In this document: one piece after another, positions 8,531 to 16,247 of the stretch | Layout of the letters: every line of letters begins with the position of its first letter | Position numbering within the stretch: the first letter of the stretch is position 1 | Source: Anaerolineae bacterium | Lineage (GTDB): Bacteria; Chloroflexota; Anaerolineae; Anaerolineales; Villigracilaceae | Length of the DNA stretch: 33,966 nt | Direction: 5' to 3' | Assembly: GCA_030123675.1 (NCBI GenBank) | Contig: JASJYH010000020.1 | Location: forward strand, 1-33,966 | Notes under the pieces: generated by a model | Database searches by the model: none | What the model saw: the letters and a program-made list of their open reading frames with translations, nothing else | What the model was told of the DNA's origin: nothing | Made by a program: the position numbers and the translations under genes

Positions 8531-9025
8531 ATGAAATTCAACATTGGAGATAAGGTAGTTCACCCACAACATGGAGTTGGTTATGTCGCAAACCGGGAGG
8601 AGAAGCAATTCGAGGAGAGCGACTCGCGCACTTATTATGTGATATCAATACCTGACACCACCATCTGGGTACCAGTCGATTTGACTTCATCTGGGTTACG
8701 TAAACTAAGCGTAAGGAGCGATCTCAAAAAATGTCGCAAGGTATTACAGTCCGCTCCTGGTATGCTCAAACCGGATCGCGATCTGCAATCTAGCCTTGTA
8801 GATCACATCAAGCAAGGTTCAATCATAGCGCAATGTGAAGTCGTGCGCGACTTAAGCGCTTATGGTTGGAACAAGCCATTATTTGGTCCTATCGCAGATT
8901 TCCAGCGAATAATATTCGACGTGCTCTGCCAAGAGTGGTCTATTGTAGATGAACTGCCTTTGGCTGAGGCCTCCCATGAAATTGGGGATTTGCTTAAAAA
9001 GGGTAGGGTAGCTCACGAATATTGA
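8531..9025 (+). CDS. CarD/CdnL-type RNA polymerase-binding regulator, copy 2
   Basis: A 164-aa paralogue of the preceding gene. It starts MKFNIGDKVVHPQHGVGYV, the RNA-polymerase-interacting CarD_CdnL_TRCF fold, and has a helical C-terminal half with QCEVVRDLSAYGWNKPLFGPIADF matching copy 1. RBS AGAGG lies four bases before the ATG. The copies share a domain plan but are well diverged, so the duplication is old and both have probably been kept by selection. Whether it has its own promoter in the 174-base gap is unclear. Overall size is close to that of mycobacterial CarD. Which promoters it acts on cannot be read from the sequence. Confidence 0.85.
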   Translation: MKFNIGDKVVHPQHGVGYVANREEKQFEESDSRTYYVISIPDTTIWVPVDLTSSGLRKLSVRSDLKKCRKVLQSAPGMLKPDRDLQSSLVDHIKQGSIIAQCEVVRDLSAYGWNKPLFGPIADFQRIIFDVLCQEWSIVDELPLAEASHEIGDLLKKGRVAHEY

Positions 9026-9205
9026 TGTGGGTTGATGGTATTTAAGTTTCATTGGTAAAGAAAACGAAAAAATCTTCCATTTCTGCGTGAATCACGTCCC
9101 AATTAATATTGTTAGGTAGCTATTTTTATGTTCAGAATTTTCAGTACCCAACTAATGAGCGCTGATTTCAGTCCAATTTTAATTTCCAATGATTGTGGGG
9201 TCTTG

Positions 9206-9548
9206 TTATTCATAAATTCCACCAATTGATGCAAATCCTTGCAAGGTTAACCTACCCACATACAGAATAAACACTTTCTTAATATCCCCGGTTGTGATCG
9301 AAAGGTGAATTCCCCACATACTTCTGCTCGCTCCTAGCAGGATTAACAACAAACCCTGGACGTATTGGCTGAACACCATCTCCAAATGTCAGAATACCAA
9401 TTATGATCACAAGGGTTGCAGTCATAATCCGACCGGAAGCATGTTCTAAAATCCCCCATCCCAGGTTTATGAGAGAGACGCAAGAGAGCAATATTAGACT
9501 AGAGGCCATAAAATTGACCATGGATAGTAGGATCGAAAGCGCCTTCAT
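9206..9548 (-). pseudogene. Small membrane protein, paralogue B, with the same +1 frame break
   Basis: ATG 9546-9548 behind a strong AGGAGG starts MKALSILLSMVNFMASS and LILLSCVSLINLGWG, then a second helix (TLVIIIGILTFGDG). Frame 0 would end at TAA 9279-9281. Similarity to copy A continues in the +1 frame from about 9360: QGLLLILLGASRSMWGIHL, TTGDIKKVFILY, LQGFASIGG, stop TAA 9206-9208. Total length is 343 bases (3n+1), the same phase as copy A. No nonsense codon precedes the shift, so this copy could be a decayed gene, a gene needing a +1 frameshift, two overlapping ORFs, or a sequencing error. Family unknown; three hydrophobic helices in about 114 aa. I use 'pseudogene' for want of a better class. 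Confidence 0.55.
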
Positions 9549-10074
9549 TCGTTACCTCCTGTTTGACCATATTTGGACTAAGAATCATGCCCTTTAAATT
9601 TGTTATTGGCTCCAGATATCATGAATGAACCTATAATATTCTGGAGGTAGGGTGATCGCTGGAGAACCGCAGGTTGCCCGGAGGGGGAATAGATTTTACT
9701 TTCCAGAAAGAAATTCTAGCAAGTATTGTATATACAATGTGGATAAAATATTGTATGGTATCACCTAAAAATCAACTTAAAAACATGGAGGAAATATATT
9801 TACAGGCCAAAAACCAAGCAATACCCAAAGCTAATCTGTCCCTTTATAGGATATCAAGCTCAAATATGAAGATATTCTTTCTAATTTTCCGCCTAAAGTA
9901 TGAGGCAACTCAGGGACCAAGTAGGCAAACGTGAGCACAAATCACTATGAAACCAAATAATTTACATTACCTTCAACCCCTTAAGGTTCATACGTGTTTA
10001 GGCAAACTATCAAAATAATTTGGTTTTATTAGTAGTGGAAGAAGTGTCAAAATTATTCATAATTAAGAAAATCG
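9549..10074. other. 526-base stretch without a supported gene
   Basis: AT-rich spacer between the small membrane-protein relic and the purine operon. The only long frame (9674-9934, forward) has no family resemblance and an unlikely composition. The notable content is a perfect 14-bp palindrome at 9725-9738. Otherwise I see nothing. Confidence 0.4.
9725..9738. promoter_or_regulatory. Perfect 14-bp palindrome, HutC-type operator candidate
   Basis: ATTGTATATACAAT is fully symmetric and contains GTATATAC, which fits the GTnTAnAC core described for HutC-subfamily GntR regulators. A HutC-type regulator is encoded at 13420-14157. The site is about 350 bases upstream of the best promoter, so its role is uncertain. 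Confidence 0.35.
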
Positions 10075-10103
10075 TTGACATCCCTCCAATAATTTGCTAA
10101 ACT
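10075..10103 (+). promoter_or_regulatory. Sigma-70-like promoter of the purine operon
   Basis: TTGACA (10075-10080) is a perfect -35 box. A 17-base spacer leads to TAAACT (10098-10103). Predicted transcription start is near 10110, giving a leader of about 113 bases before the first gene. This is the best promoter in the window. Confidence 0.65.
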
Positions 10104-10114
10104 ATACTTATAAG

Positions 10115-10125
10115 TTGTCAGACAA
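10115..10125. promoter_or_regulatory. GntR-like operator overlapping the predicted transcription start
   Basis: TTGTCAGACAA is a perfect dyad around one central A and has the GT-n3-AC spacing of many GntR-family sites. A weaker, opposite-facing version (TGGTCTGACAT) is at 10170-10180, 55 bases away centre to centre. Position just after the -10 box suggests repression, plausibly by the GntR-family protein of the same operon. Confidence 0.45.
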
Positions 10126-10190
10126 ATTTCGCAGGTTAAATCATCATCGTTTTGTAGTTTTAGTGTCACTGGTCTGACATCTGAACCTGC
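10117..10190 (+). ncRNA. Leader RNA element able to form an H-type pseudoknot (candidate)
   Basis: Two 7-base complementarities are interleaved. GTCAGAC (10117-10123) pairs with GTCTGAC (10172-10178), and GCAGGTT (10131-10137) pairs with AACCTGC (10184-10190). The connecting loops are 7, 34 and 5 bases. It lies wholly in the predicted leader and ends 32 bases before the first gene. It matches no riboswitch class I recognise. The first pair may instead be two operator sites. Confidence 0.3.
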
Positions 10191-10222
10191 TAACGAAAAT
10201 CCCTCTTGACTATCAAACGATT

Positions 10223-11608
10223 ATGCCTACACTCCTAATCAAAAATGCCTACATTGTTACAATGGATGACAATCAGCGGGAGATTCCTGATGCTGGTATT
10301 TTCATCAAAGATGGATTTATCGAGCAAATTGGCCCCACTGAACAGCTTCCCACACAGGCCGATGAATCCCTCGATCTGAGCGATCACGTTTTGTATCCTG
10401 GATTGGTCAATACCCATCACCACTTTTACCAGACCCTAACACGAGTCATACCACAGGCGCAAGATGCCAACCTATTCAATTGGCTCAAAACCCTATATCC
10501 AATTTGGGCTCGCATGACACCCGATGATATCTTCATTTCAACTCAGACCGCGCTCACAGAGCTGGCCCTATCTGGATGCACAACCGCATCAGACCATCTC
10601 TACTTATTCCCCAATGGTTCAAAACTGGATGATGAAATTGCTGCCGCTAAAGATATTGGGGTTCGTCTCCAAGCTTCTCGGGGCTCCATGTCGCTGGGCG
10701 AATCCGATGGAGGTCTTCCTCCCGATAGTATTGTCGACTCCGAAGAGCACATCCTGGAAGACTCCCAGCGTGTTATTGAGGCCTTTCATGATTCCAAACC
10801 CGGCGCGATGACACAAGTGGTGCTAGCGCCCTGTTCGCCCTTTTCTGTCACTTCCGACTTAATGCGCGAATCTGCAAAATTAGCTCGGCACTATGGCGTT
10901 CATCTACATACCCACCTAGCCGAAACGGAAGACGAAGAACAATTTTGCCTCGACACAGTTGGCCGTCGCCCAGTTGGCTACATGCAAGAGCTAGATTGGG
11001 TGGGTGAGGATGTCTGGTTTGCACATGCTGTCTGGGTTAACGAGGAAGAGATCAAAATATTTGCAAAACATAACTGTGGCGTCGCCCACTGTCCTACCTC
11101 AAATATGCGCCTTGCATCGGGCATTGCACCAATAAAAGAATATCTCGACGCAGGTGTCAACGTTGGCATCGGAGTGGATGGATCTGCCAGCAACGATGGC
11201 TCTAACCTGCTGGCTGAAGTCCGTCAGGCGATGCTCCTGGCAAGAATTAAAGATGGGATTACAGGCTTCTCACTTTCTAAGGATCCCGATCGCAAATTGA
11301 TGGCCGCCCGCACAGCTTTGCATCTTGCCACACGAGGCGGCGCTCAAGTTCTGGGCCGAACCGATATCGGCTCACTGGAAGTCGGCAAATGTGCTGATTT
11401 TTTTGCTATCAACCTCAATAAAATTAATTATTCCGGGGCTGCAGTTCATGACCCAGTTTCAGCAACAGTGTTCTGTCAGAACACTCGGGTGGACTATACC
11501 GTAGTAGCTGGCAAGTTTGTGGTGCATGAAGGCAATATGGTAACTGTTGACGAGGAGAAACAAATCCGTAAACATAACAAGGCCGCAAAGAGGTTGTTAG
11601 CAGAGTAG
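10223..11608 (+). CDS. 8-oxoguanine deaminase / related amidohydrolase
   Basis: A 461-aa amidohydrolase-superfamily enzyme. The metal motif NTHHHFYQ is at residues 63-70. HTHLAET, AHCPTSNMRLASG and GVDGSASND follow, with typical beta-strand ends (LLIKNAYIVTM, VGKCADFFAI). FNWLKTLYPIWARMTPDD and the SGCTTASDHLY block are characteristic of the 8-oxoguanine deaminase group, which turns 8-oxoguanine (or isocytosine) into uric acid-type products and ammonia. SsnA and guanine or triazine hydrolases are relatives, so the exact substrate is inferred. It is the first gene of the purine operon, 15 bases before the adenine-deaminase-like gene, behind the promoter at 10075. There is no clear Shine-Dalgarno before the ATG, which is unusual beside its neighbours. 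Confidence 0.82.
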   Translation: MPTLLIKNAYIVTMDDNQREIPDAGIFIKDGFIEQIGPTEQLPTQADESLDLSDHVLYPGLVNTHHHFYQTLTRVIPQAQDANLFNWLKTLYPIWARMTPDDIFISTQTALTELALSGCTTASDHLYLFPNGSKLDDEIAAAKDIGVRLQASRGSMSLGESDGGLPPDSIVDSEEHILEDSQRVIEAFHDSKPGAMTQVVLAPCSPFSVTSDLMRESAKLARHYGVHLHTHLAETEDEEQFCLDTVGRRPVGYMQELDWVGEDVWFAHAVWVNEEEIKIFAKHNCGVAHCPTSNMRLASGIAPIKEYLDAGVNVGIGVDGSASNDGSNLLAEVRQAMLLARIKDGITGFSLSKDPDRKLMAARTALHLATRGGAQVLGRTDIGSLEVGKCADFFAINLNKINYSGAAVHDPVSATVFCQNTRVDYTVVAGKFVVHEGNMVTVDEEKQIRKHNKAAKRLLAE

Positions 11609-11623
11609 CCATGTGGAAGGTTT

Positions 11624-13417
11624 ATGTCAGCTAAAATAGACATTTCTTACCGGACAACCTTGATCGATGTTGCAATGGGACGTAAGCCTGCAGATATAGT
11701 TATTCGCAATGGCCAATGGGTCAGTGTCCAATCTGCAGAAATCATTCCAAATACAGATATAGCTGTTGTTGATGGGCATATCGCCTATGTTGGCGAAGAT
11801 GTCACTCATTGCATAGGCAAGGATACCCAGATCATTAATGCAGATGGTCGTTTTCTTGTTCCCGGCCTACTAGATGGGCATATGCATATTGAATCAGGAA
11901 TGCTAACAGTGACCGAGTTTGTGCGTGCGGTTGCCCCGCTGGGATCAACGGGACTTTTTGTCGACCCTCACGAGATTGCAAATATTTTTGGCTTGGAGGG
12001 CGTCAAACTCATGTTAGACGAAGCTTTGCGCCAACCCATCCACGTATGGGTGCAGATGCCCTCTTGCGTTCCATCTGCGCCGGGCTTAGAGACCACAGGG
12101 GCAGAAATTGGCCCCGACGAAGTAACTGAAGCAATGACCTGGGAAGGAATCATTGGCCTTGGTGAGATGATGAATTTCCCTGGGGTCTTCAACAGTGACG
12201 AGAAAATGTTAGCAGAGATGACTGCCACTCATATGGCCGGAAAGGTAATTGGCGGGCATTATGCTTCAGAAGATTTAGGGTTGCCATTTCATGGTTATGT
12301 TGCAGGCGGAGCGGAAGATGACCATGAAGGCACAAATCTCGAGGACGCTGTAGCACGTGTCCGTCAGGGAATGAAAGCGATGCTTCGTTTTGGCTCAGCT
12401 TGGTTTGATGTTGAAAGGCAAGTCAAAGCGATCACTGAAAAAGGCCTCGATCCACGCCATTTCATTCTGTGTACAGATGACTCCCACGCCGAAACTTTAA
12501 CTACAGAAGGGCATATGGACCGTGTGTTGCGCCATGCAATTGTGCAAGGACTCGAGCCAATTACAGCTATCCAAATGATGACATTAAACACCGCCGAACA
12601 TTTTGGCCTGGCTCGAAAATTGGGGATGATCGCACCTGGCCGTTGGGCAGACATTGTGCTTGTAAAAGATTTGCGTGAATTTCACGCCGATATTGTTATC
12701 GTCAAGGGGGAAGTTATTGTCGAAGGAGGCGAATGGAAAATTGATTTACCTGAAGTGAACTACCCAGACTGGGCCACAAACTCAGTGAATTTGCAAAAGC
12801 CCCTAAAAGCAGATGATTTTGTATTGTTATCAGAAGACGAGGATAGCAATGAAATTCTAGCCAATGTAATAGGTGTGATAGAAAACCAGGCACCGACTAA
12901 ACATTTACATATGTCTGTCACCTCTCACAATGGTGAGTTGCAAATAAACAATAACCAGGATATAGCTAAAGTTGCCTTAGTAGAACGACATAAAGGTACA
13001 GGTGGAGTAACAGTGGGTCTGGTTAGTGGTTTTGGATTTACTGAAAATTGTGCCTTTGCATCCACGGTAGCACATGACTGCCATCACATGATCGTAGTTG
13101 GTACCGATGAAGCAGACATGGCCAAAGCGACGAATCACCTTGCTCACAGCGGTGGTGGTCAAGTTGCGGTCAAGGGGGGAAAGGTGATCGGGCAGGTTGA
13201 TCTACAAATTGCCGGTCTTATGTCAAATAAACGTGCCGAAGTTGTAGCTCAAGAAACCGCCACTGTGTTGGACGGATTTCGTGCTTGTGGCTGCATGCTG
13301 AATAACCCCAACATGCAATTAAGTTTACTGGCGTTGGTTGTAATTCCAGAGTTACGTATTTCAGATCTTGGGTTGGTTGATGTAAATAAATTCGAAATAA
13401 TTTCTGTATTGGAGTAA
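11624..13417 (+). CDS. ade: Adenine deaminase-like amidohydrolase
   Basis: A 597-aa protein with the full adenine deaminase plan. The N-terminal metal motif DGHMHIES (84-91) is followed by VDPHEIANIFG, then DDHEGTNLEDA, LCTDDSHAETL and EGHMD in the barrel. The Ade-specific C-terminal domain has VERHKGTGGVTVGLVSGFG and STVAHDCHHMIVVGT. Classical enzymes hydrolyse adenine to hypoxanthine and ammonia. The usual GHAPG or GHCPG motif is replaced by GGHYASEDLG, keeping the His, so a different purine substrate such as an N6-modified adenine is possible. RBS GGAAGG-like sequence precedes the ATG. It is co-transcribed with the flanking genes, and the regulator gene starts 2 bases after its stop. Confidence 0.82.
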   Translation: MSAKIDISYRTTLIDVAMGRKPADIVIRNGQWVSVQSAEIIPNTDIAVVDGHIAYVGEDVTHCIGKDTQIINADGRFLVPGLLDGHMHIESGMLTVTEFVRAVAPLGSTGLFVDPHEIANIFGLEGVKLMLDEALRQPIHVWVQMPSCVPSAPGLETTGAEIGPDEVTEAMTWEGIIGLGEMMNFPGVFNSDEKMLAEMTATHMAGKVIGGHYASEDLGLPFHGYVAGGAEDDHEGTNLEDAVARVRQGMKAMLRFGSAWFDVERQVKAITEKGLDPRHFILCTDDSHAETLTTEGHMDRVLRHAIVQGLEPITAIQMMTLNTAEHFGLARKLGMIAPGRWADIVLVKDLREFHADIVIVKGEVIVEGGEWKIDLPEVNYPDWATNSVNLQKPLKADDFVLLSEDEDSNEILANVIGVIENQAPTKHLHMSVTSHNGELQINNNQDIAKVALVERHKGTGGVTVGLVSGFGFTENCAFASTVAHDCHHMIVVGTDEADMAKATNHLAHSGGGQVAVKGGKVIGQVDLQIAGLMSNKRAEVVAQETATVLDGFRACGCMLNNPNMQLSLLALVVIPELRISDLGLVDVNKFEIISVLE

Positions 13418-13419
13418 AA

Positions 13420-14157
13420 ATGACAAGATTTCCTTTTAAACGTTTACAGTCCGATTTGGCGGTTCTGATTTCAAACACACCTGCGGGAGCGCAATTGCCG
13501 TCTGAACCAAAATTATCGAAGCAGTTGGGGGTCTCACGCGCGACTTTGCGTGAAGCCATGCGAATGTTTGAAGCGCAAGGATTGCTTCGACGCCGGCAAG
13601 GAGCGGGAACTTTCGTGGTGGGCCAAGTTTCGGTGTTGGATAGTGGCTTGGAAGTATTGGAAAGCCTTGAGACTATGGCCAAGCGGTTGAATATAGCCGT
13701 ATCAGTCAGCAGTCTGCGAATTGAGCAGGTATATGCCGATGAAGAATTGGCTGAGGGCTTAAAGGTTCCAAAAGCGACCAAACTAGTCAGTATCAGCCGT
13801 ATTATTCAGTCGGAAGGAAGGCCGTCGGCTTATTTGGTGGATACACTACCCGAAGATTTTCTCAATCCTGAAGACCTACCCAGCGATTTTAACGGCTCAA
13901 TTCTAGACTTCCTAATTGATCGTGGATCCCCATTAACTTTCTCACGTGCAGCCATAAGTGCCACTGGCGCGACATCGAGTGTAGCTCGCGCGCTTGAAAT
14001 CCAGCGACAAGACGTATTGCTAAAGATGACTTCACAACTATTTGTTGCGGATGGCAGCGTCGTTGATTACGCGGTAGGCAGTTTTATTCCTGGGTATTTC
14101 AACTTCCATGTAATCCGGAGAGTGGGTGGCGAACAAACCACCGATAAACCAGAGTGA
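13420..14157 (+). CDS. GntR-family (HutC subfamily) transcriptional regulator
   Basis: A 245-aa DNA-binding repressor or activator. The winged helix-turn-helix spans about residues 8-68, with the family signature LPSEPKLSKQLGVSRATLRE followed by QGLLRRRQGAGTFV. The C-terminal part (about 95-235) is a UTRA ligand-binding domain, as in HutC/FarR regulators (KLVSISRIIQSEGRP, DFLIDRGSPLTF). The gene starts 2 bases after the adenine-deaminase-like gene and is therefore an operon member, probably autoregulating it in response to a purine or breakdown product. Candidate operators are TTGTCAGACAA at the operon promoter and the palindrome at 9725-9738. The effector is unknown. Confidence 0.88.
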   Translation: MTRFPFKRLQSDLAVLISNTPAGAQLPSEPKLSKQLGVSRATLREAMRMFEAQGLLRRRQGAGTFVVGQVSVLDSGLEVLESLETMAKRLNIAVSVSSLRIEQVYADEELAEGLKVPKATKLVSISRIIQSEGRPSAYLVDTLPEDFLNPEDLPSDFNGSILDFLIDRGSPLTFSRAAISATGATSSVARALEIQRQDVLLKMTSQLFVADGSVVDYAVGSFIPGYFNFHVIRRVGGEQTTDKPE

Positions 14158-14213
14158 AAAATATACAAATCAAAATCTAGGTAGAATTTTTGTAAAAATA
14201 AGTACAATAAGAT

Positions 14214-15449
14214 ATGCATTCTGACACTTCCTCTGTTTACCCTATAGAGGCCATCAAACGTCAAGTAGAACAATCCCGCGATGACATAATTCAATTCTTG
14301 CAGGATATATGCGCCATCCCAAGCATGGAGGGCCAAATCAAGGAGGTTGGTGACCGAATTGGCGATGAGATGACCAAACTAGGATTTGATGAAGTCCGTT
14401 TTGATGAGATGGGTAACATCCTTGGCCGAATAGGAAATGGGAAGCGTATCATTGTTTACGACTCACATATCGATACGGTTGGGATAGGTGACCCGACCAC
14501 ATGGGATTGGGATCCATTCATAGGCAAAATAGAAGATGGCGAACTATTTGCCCGCGGAGCCTGTGATGAGAAAGGATCTACGCCTGGGATGGTGTATGGC
14601 CTAGCGTTAGCGAAGGACTTGGGCTTTCTTGAAGACACAACCGTTTATTATTTTGGAAATATGGAAGAATCGTGCGATGGAATCGCTCCGCGGACATTTG
14701 TTGAGATAGACCCAGGCCTGCGGCCTGATTTTGTTGTCATTGGTGAACCTACCATAATGCAAATTTATCGCGGGCACAAGGGACGTGTGGAACTCAAGGT
14801 TACTAGCAAAGGTAAGTCAGCCCATGCAGCTTCCCACCATCTAGGTGATAGCGCCTTATATAAATTAATCCCGGTCATTTCCGGAATCCGCGATCTGGAT
14901 GCACATTTACATACTGACTCCTTCTTAGGAAAAGGCACCATCATGGTAACGGATGCGAAGGTTAGCACGGCTTCTATTAACGCTGTTCCTGATGGTTTTA
15001 CAATTTTTATTGACCGCCGCCTAACCTTTGGAGAAACGAAGGAAGAAGCTATCCAGCAGATCAAGGATTTGATCCCTGGTTATTTACGCGGTGCGATTAA
15101 GGTCGAGGAGATGTTATATGACGCTCCTTCCTATACTGGGTTTGTCCTCCCTGTCGAAAAGTATTTTCCAGCCTGGGCTATAGATTCGACACACCTCATT
15201 GTGCAATCTGGACAAGAAACTATTCGCCGGTTATGGAGTAATGTGCACCCAACTGGGAAGTGGAGTTTTTCAACGAATGGTACGTATTGGGCTGGGGTGG
15301 CAGGCATCCCCTCAATTGGCTTTGGACCAGGTGATGAAAGATATGCGCACACTGTTGAGGATCGCGTGTCATTGAATGAAGTTGTTGATGCTGTCAAATT
15401 TTACACATTGTTTCCTAAGGTTTTATCTGAAAAAATTTTAAAAGAATAA
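14214..15449 (+). CDS. ygeY: YgeY-type M20 family metallohydrolase (selenium-metabolism-linked)
   Basis: A 411-aa zinc-dependent hydrolase of the M20/ArgE/DapE group. The first metal motif DSHIDTVG is at 83-90 (His85, Asp87). RGACDEKGS carries the bridging Asp118, NMEESCDG holds the catalytic/metal Glu pair (151-152), and GEPT is also present. A dimerisation domain occupies the centre (GRVELKVTSKGKSAHAASH). The sequence resembles the YgeY family, which is found beside ygeW, carbamate kinase, ssnA and xanthine dehydrogenase genes in organisms with selenium-dependent purine hydroxylases. Its substrate is not established; N-acyl or carbamoyl amino acids are guesses. A 56-base gap with only a weak RBS (AAG) separates it from the regulator gene. 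Confidence 0.82.
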   Translation: MHSDTSSVYPIEAIKRQVEQSRDDIIQFLQDICAIPSMEGQIKEVGDRIGDEMTKLGFDEVRFDEMGNILGRIGNGKRIIVYDSHIDTVGIGDPTTWDWDPFIGKIEDGELFARGACDEKGSTPGMVYGLALAKDLGFLEDTTVYYFGNMEESCDGIAPRTFVEIDPGLRPDFVVIGEPTIMQIYRGHKGRVELKVTSKGKSAHAASHHLGDSALYKLIPVISGIRDLDAHLHTDSFLGKGTIMVTDAKVSTASINAVPDGFTIFIDRRLTFGETKEEAIQQIKDLIPGYLRGAIKVEEMLYDAPSYTGFVLPVEKYFPAWAIDSTHLIVQSGQETIRRLWSNVHPTGKWSFSTNGTYWAGVAGIPSIGFGPGDERYAHTVEDRVSLNEVVDAVKFYTLFPKVLSEKILKE

Positions 15450-15508
15450 GGAAATAATTCTGTACATTTCTAGTTAGCATTCACAATTATTAAATTTGGA
15501 GGTTCAAC

Positions 15509-16201
15509 ATACGTAGCTTTGCTGGTCGCAACATTTTGTCACTCAAGGATTTTGATAGACACGAATTCTTTAATGTGTTCGAGGTAGCTGATAAAATGGC
15601 TCTGATCGCCCGCAGCCGCCGCAATGGTGACCTGCTTGCCGAGAAAACCATAATTACGGCCTTCTATCAATCCCCGACAAGAACCCGTTAGGCACATGAA
15701 GCCGGGACACATCGCCTCAGTGGTCATGTGGCCGGACTTGCAGATGCCAAAATGACCCGTGCAGGTAATTTTTATCAAGAATCGATCAAAGATACGGTCA
15801 AGATGCTAGAATTCTACGGCGACGTGATTGTGATGCGCCACTTTCAACAAGGCGCGTTACATGAGACCACAAAATGGGCCTTAATTCCGATCATTAATGC
15901 GGACGACGGCTGATGCAGACGTAATTCTGGTCGAGCCGATCGTACAACCTGATTATACTAAAGCCCGCATTGAACGCGCTGGCAAGTTAGAATTAAATCC
16001 CACCAGCTATAAGATCTCGGGTCAATTGCTCGAAAAATAAAGCCAAATCAGACGCCATTTTGCTTCGTTCCCTCCCACGCATGGACGAGATCCCAATCGA
16101 TGTAGATATTACTAAATGGTACCAGGTACTGGCAAGAAGGTTTTAATGGTGTTTTTATGCGCATGGCGCTGTTAGCGCTTATTCTAGGCAAGATGGAATA
16201 A
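15509..16201 (+). pseudogene. Aspartate-carbamoyltransferase-like gene, degraded
   Basis: Carbamoyltransferase fragments appear in order but in several frames. Behind a good TTGGAGG RBS the expected ATG is ATA (15509-15511). RSFAGRNILSLKDF and FYQSPTRTR (carbamoyl-phosphate loop) follow, then an in-frame TAG (15689-15691). Next are HEAGTHRLSGH, ESIKDTVKMLEFYGDVIVMRHFQQG and, after a frame change and loss of central sequence, TADADVILVEPIVQPDY. The C-terminus is SLPRMDEIPIDVD and, in another frame, NGVFMRMALLALILGKME, with stop TAA at 16199-16201. Start loss, nonsense, frameshifts and an internal deletion make it non-functional. It directly precedes the YgeW-like gene, a second carbamoyltransferase-family member, so it was probably part of the same operon. 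Confidence 0.88.
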
Positions 16202-16247
16202 AATAAAAAACGTAATCAACCAAGCTAACTTTAATTGGAGATTGACA

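Noticed and set aside
9674-9934. 86-codon forward ORF
   Set aside because: No family resemblance, no domain, no convincing RBS, and a composition typical of AT-rich spacer.
15728-15913. 61-codon ORF as a separate small gene
   Set aside because: It is an internal piece of the degraded carbamoyltransferase gene, in frame with that protein's conserved residues.
16242-16247. TTG start for ygeW
   Set aside because: It is one base from GGAG; the ATG six bases on has normal spacing.
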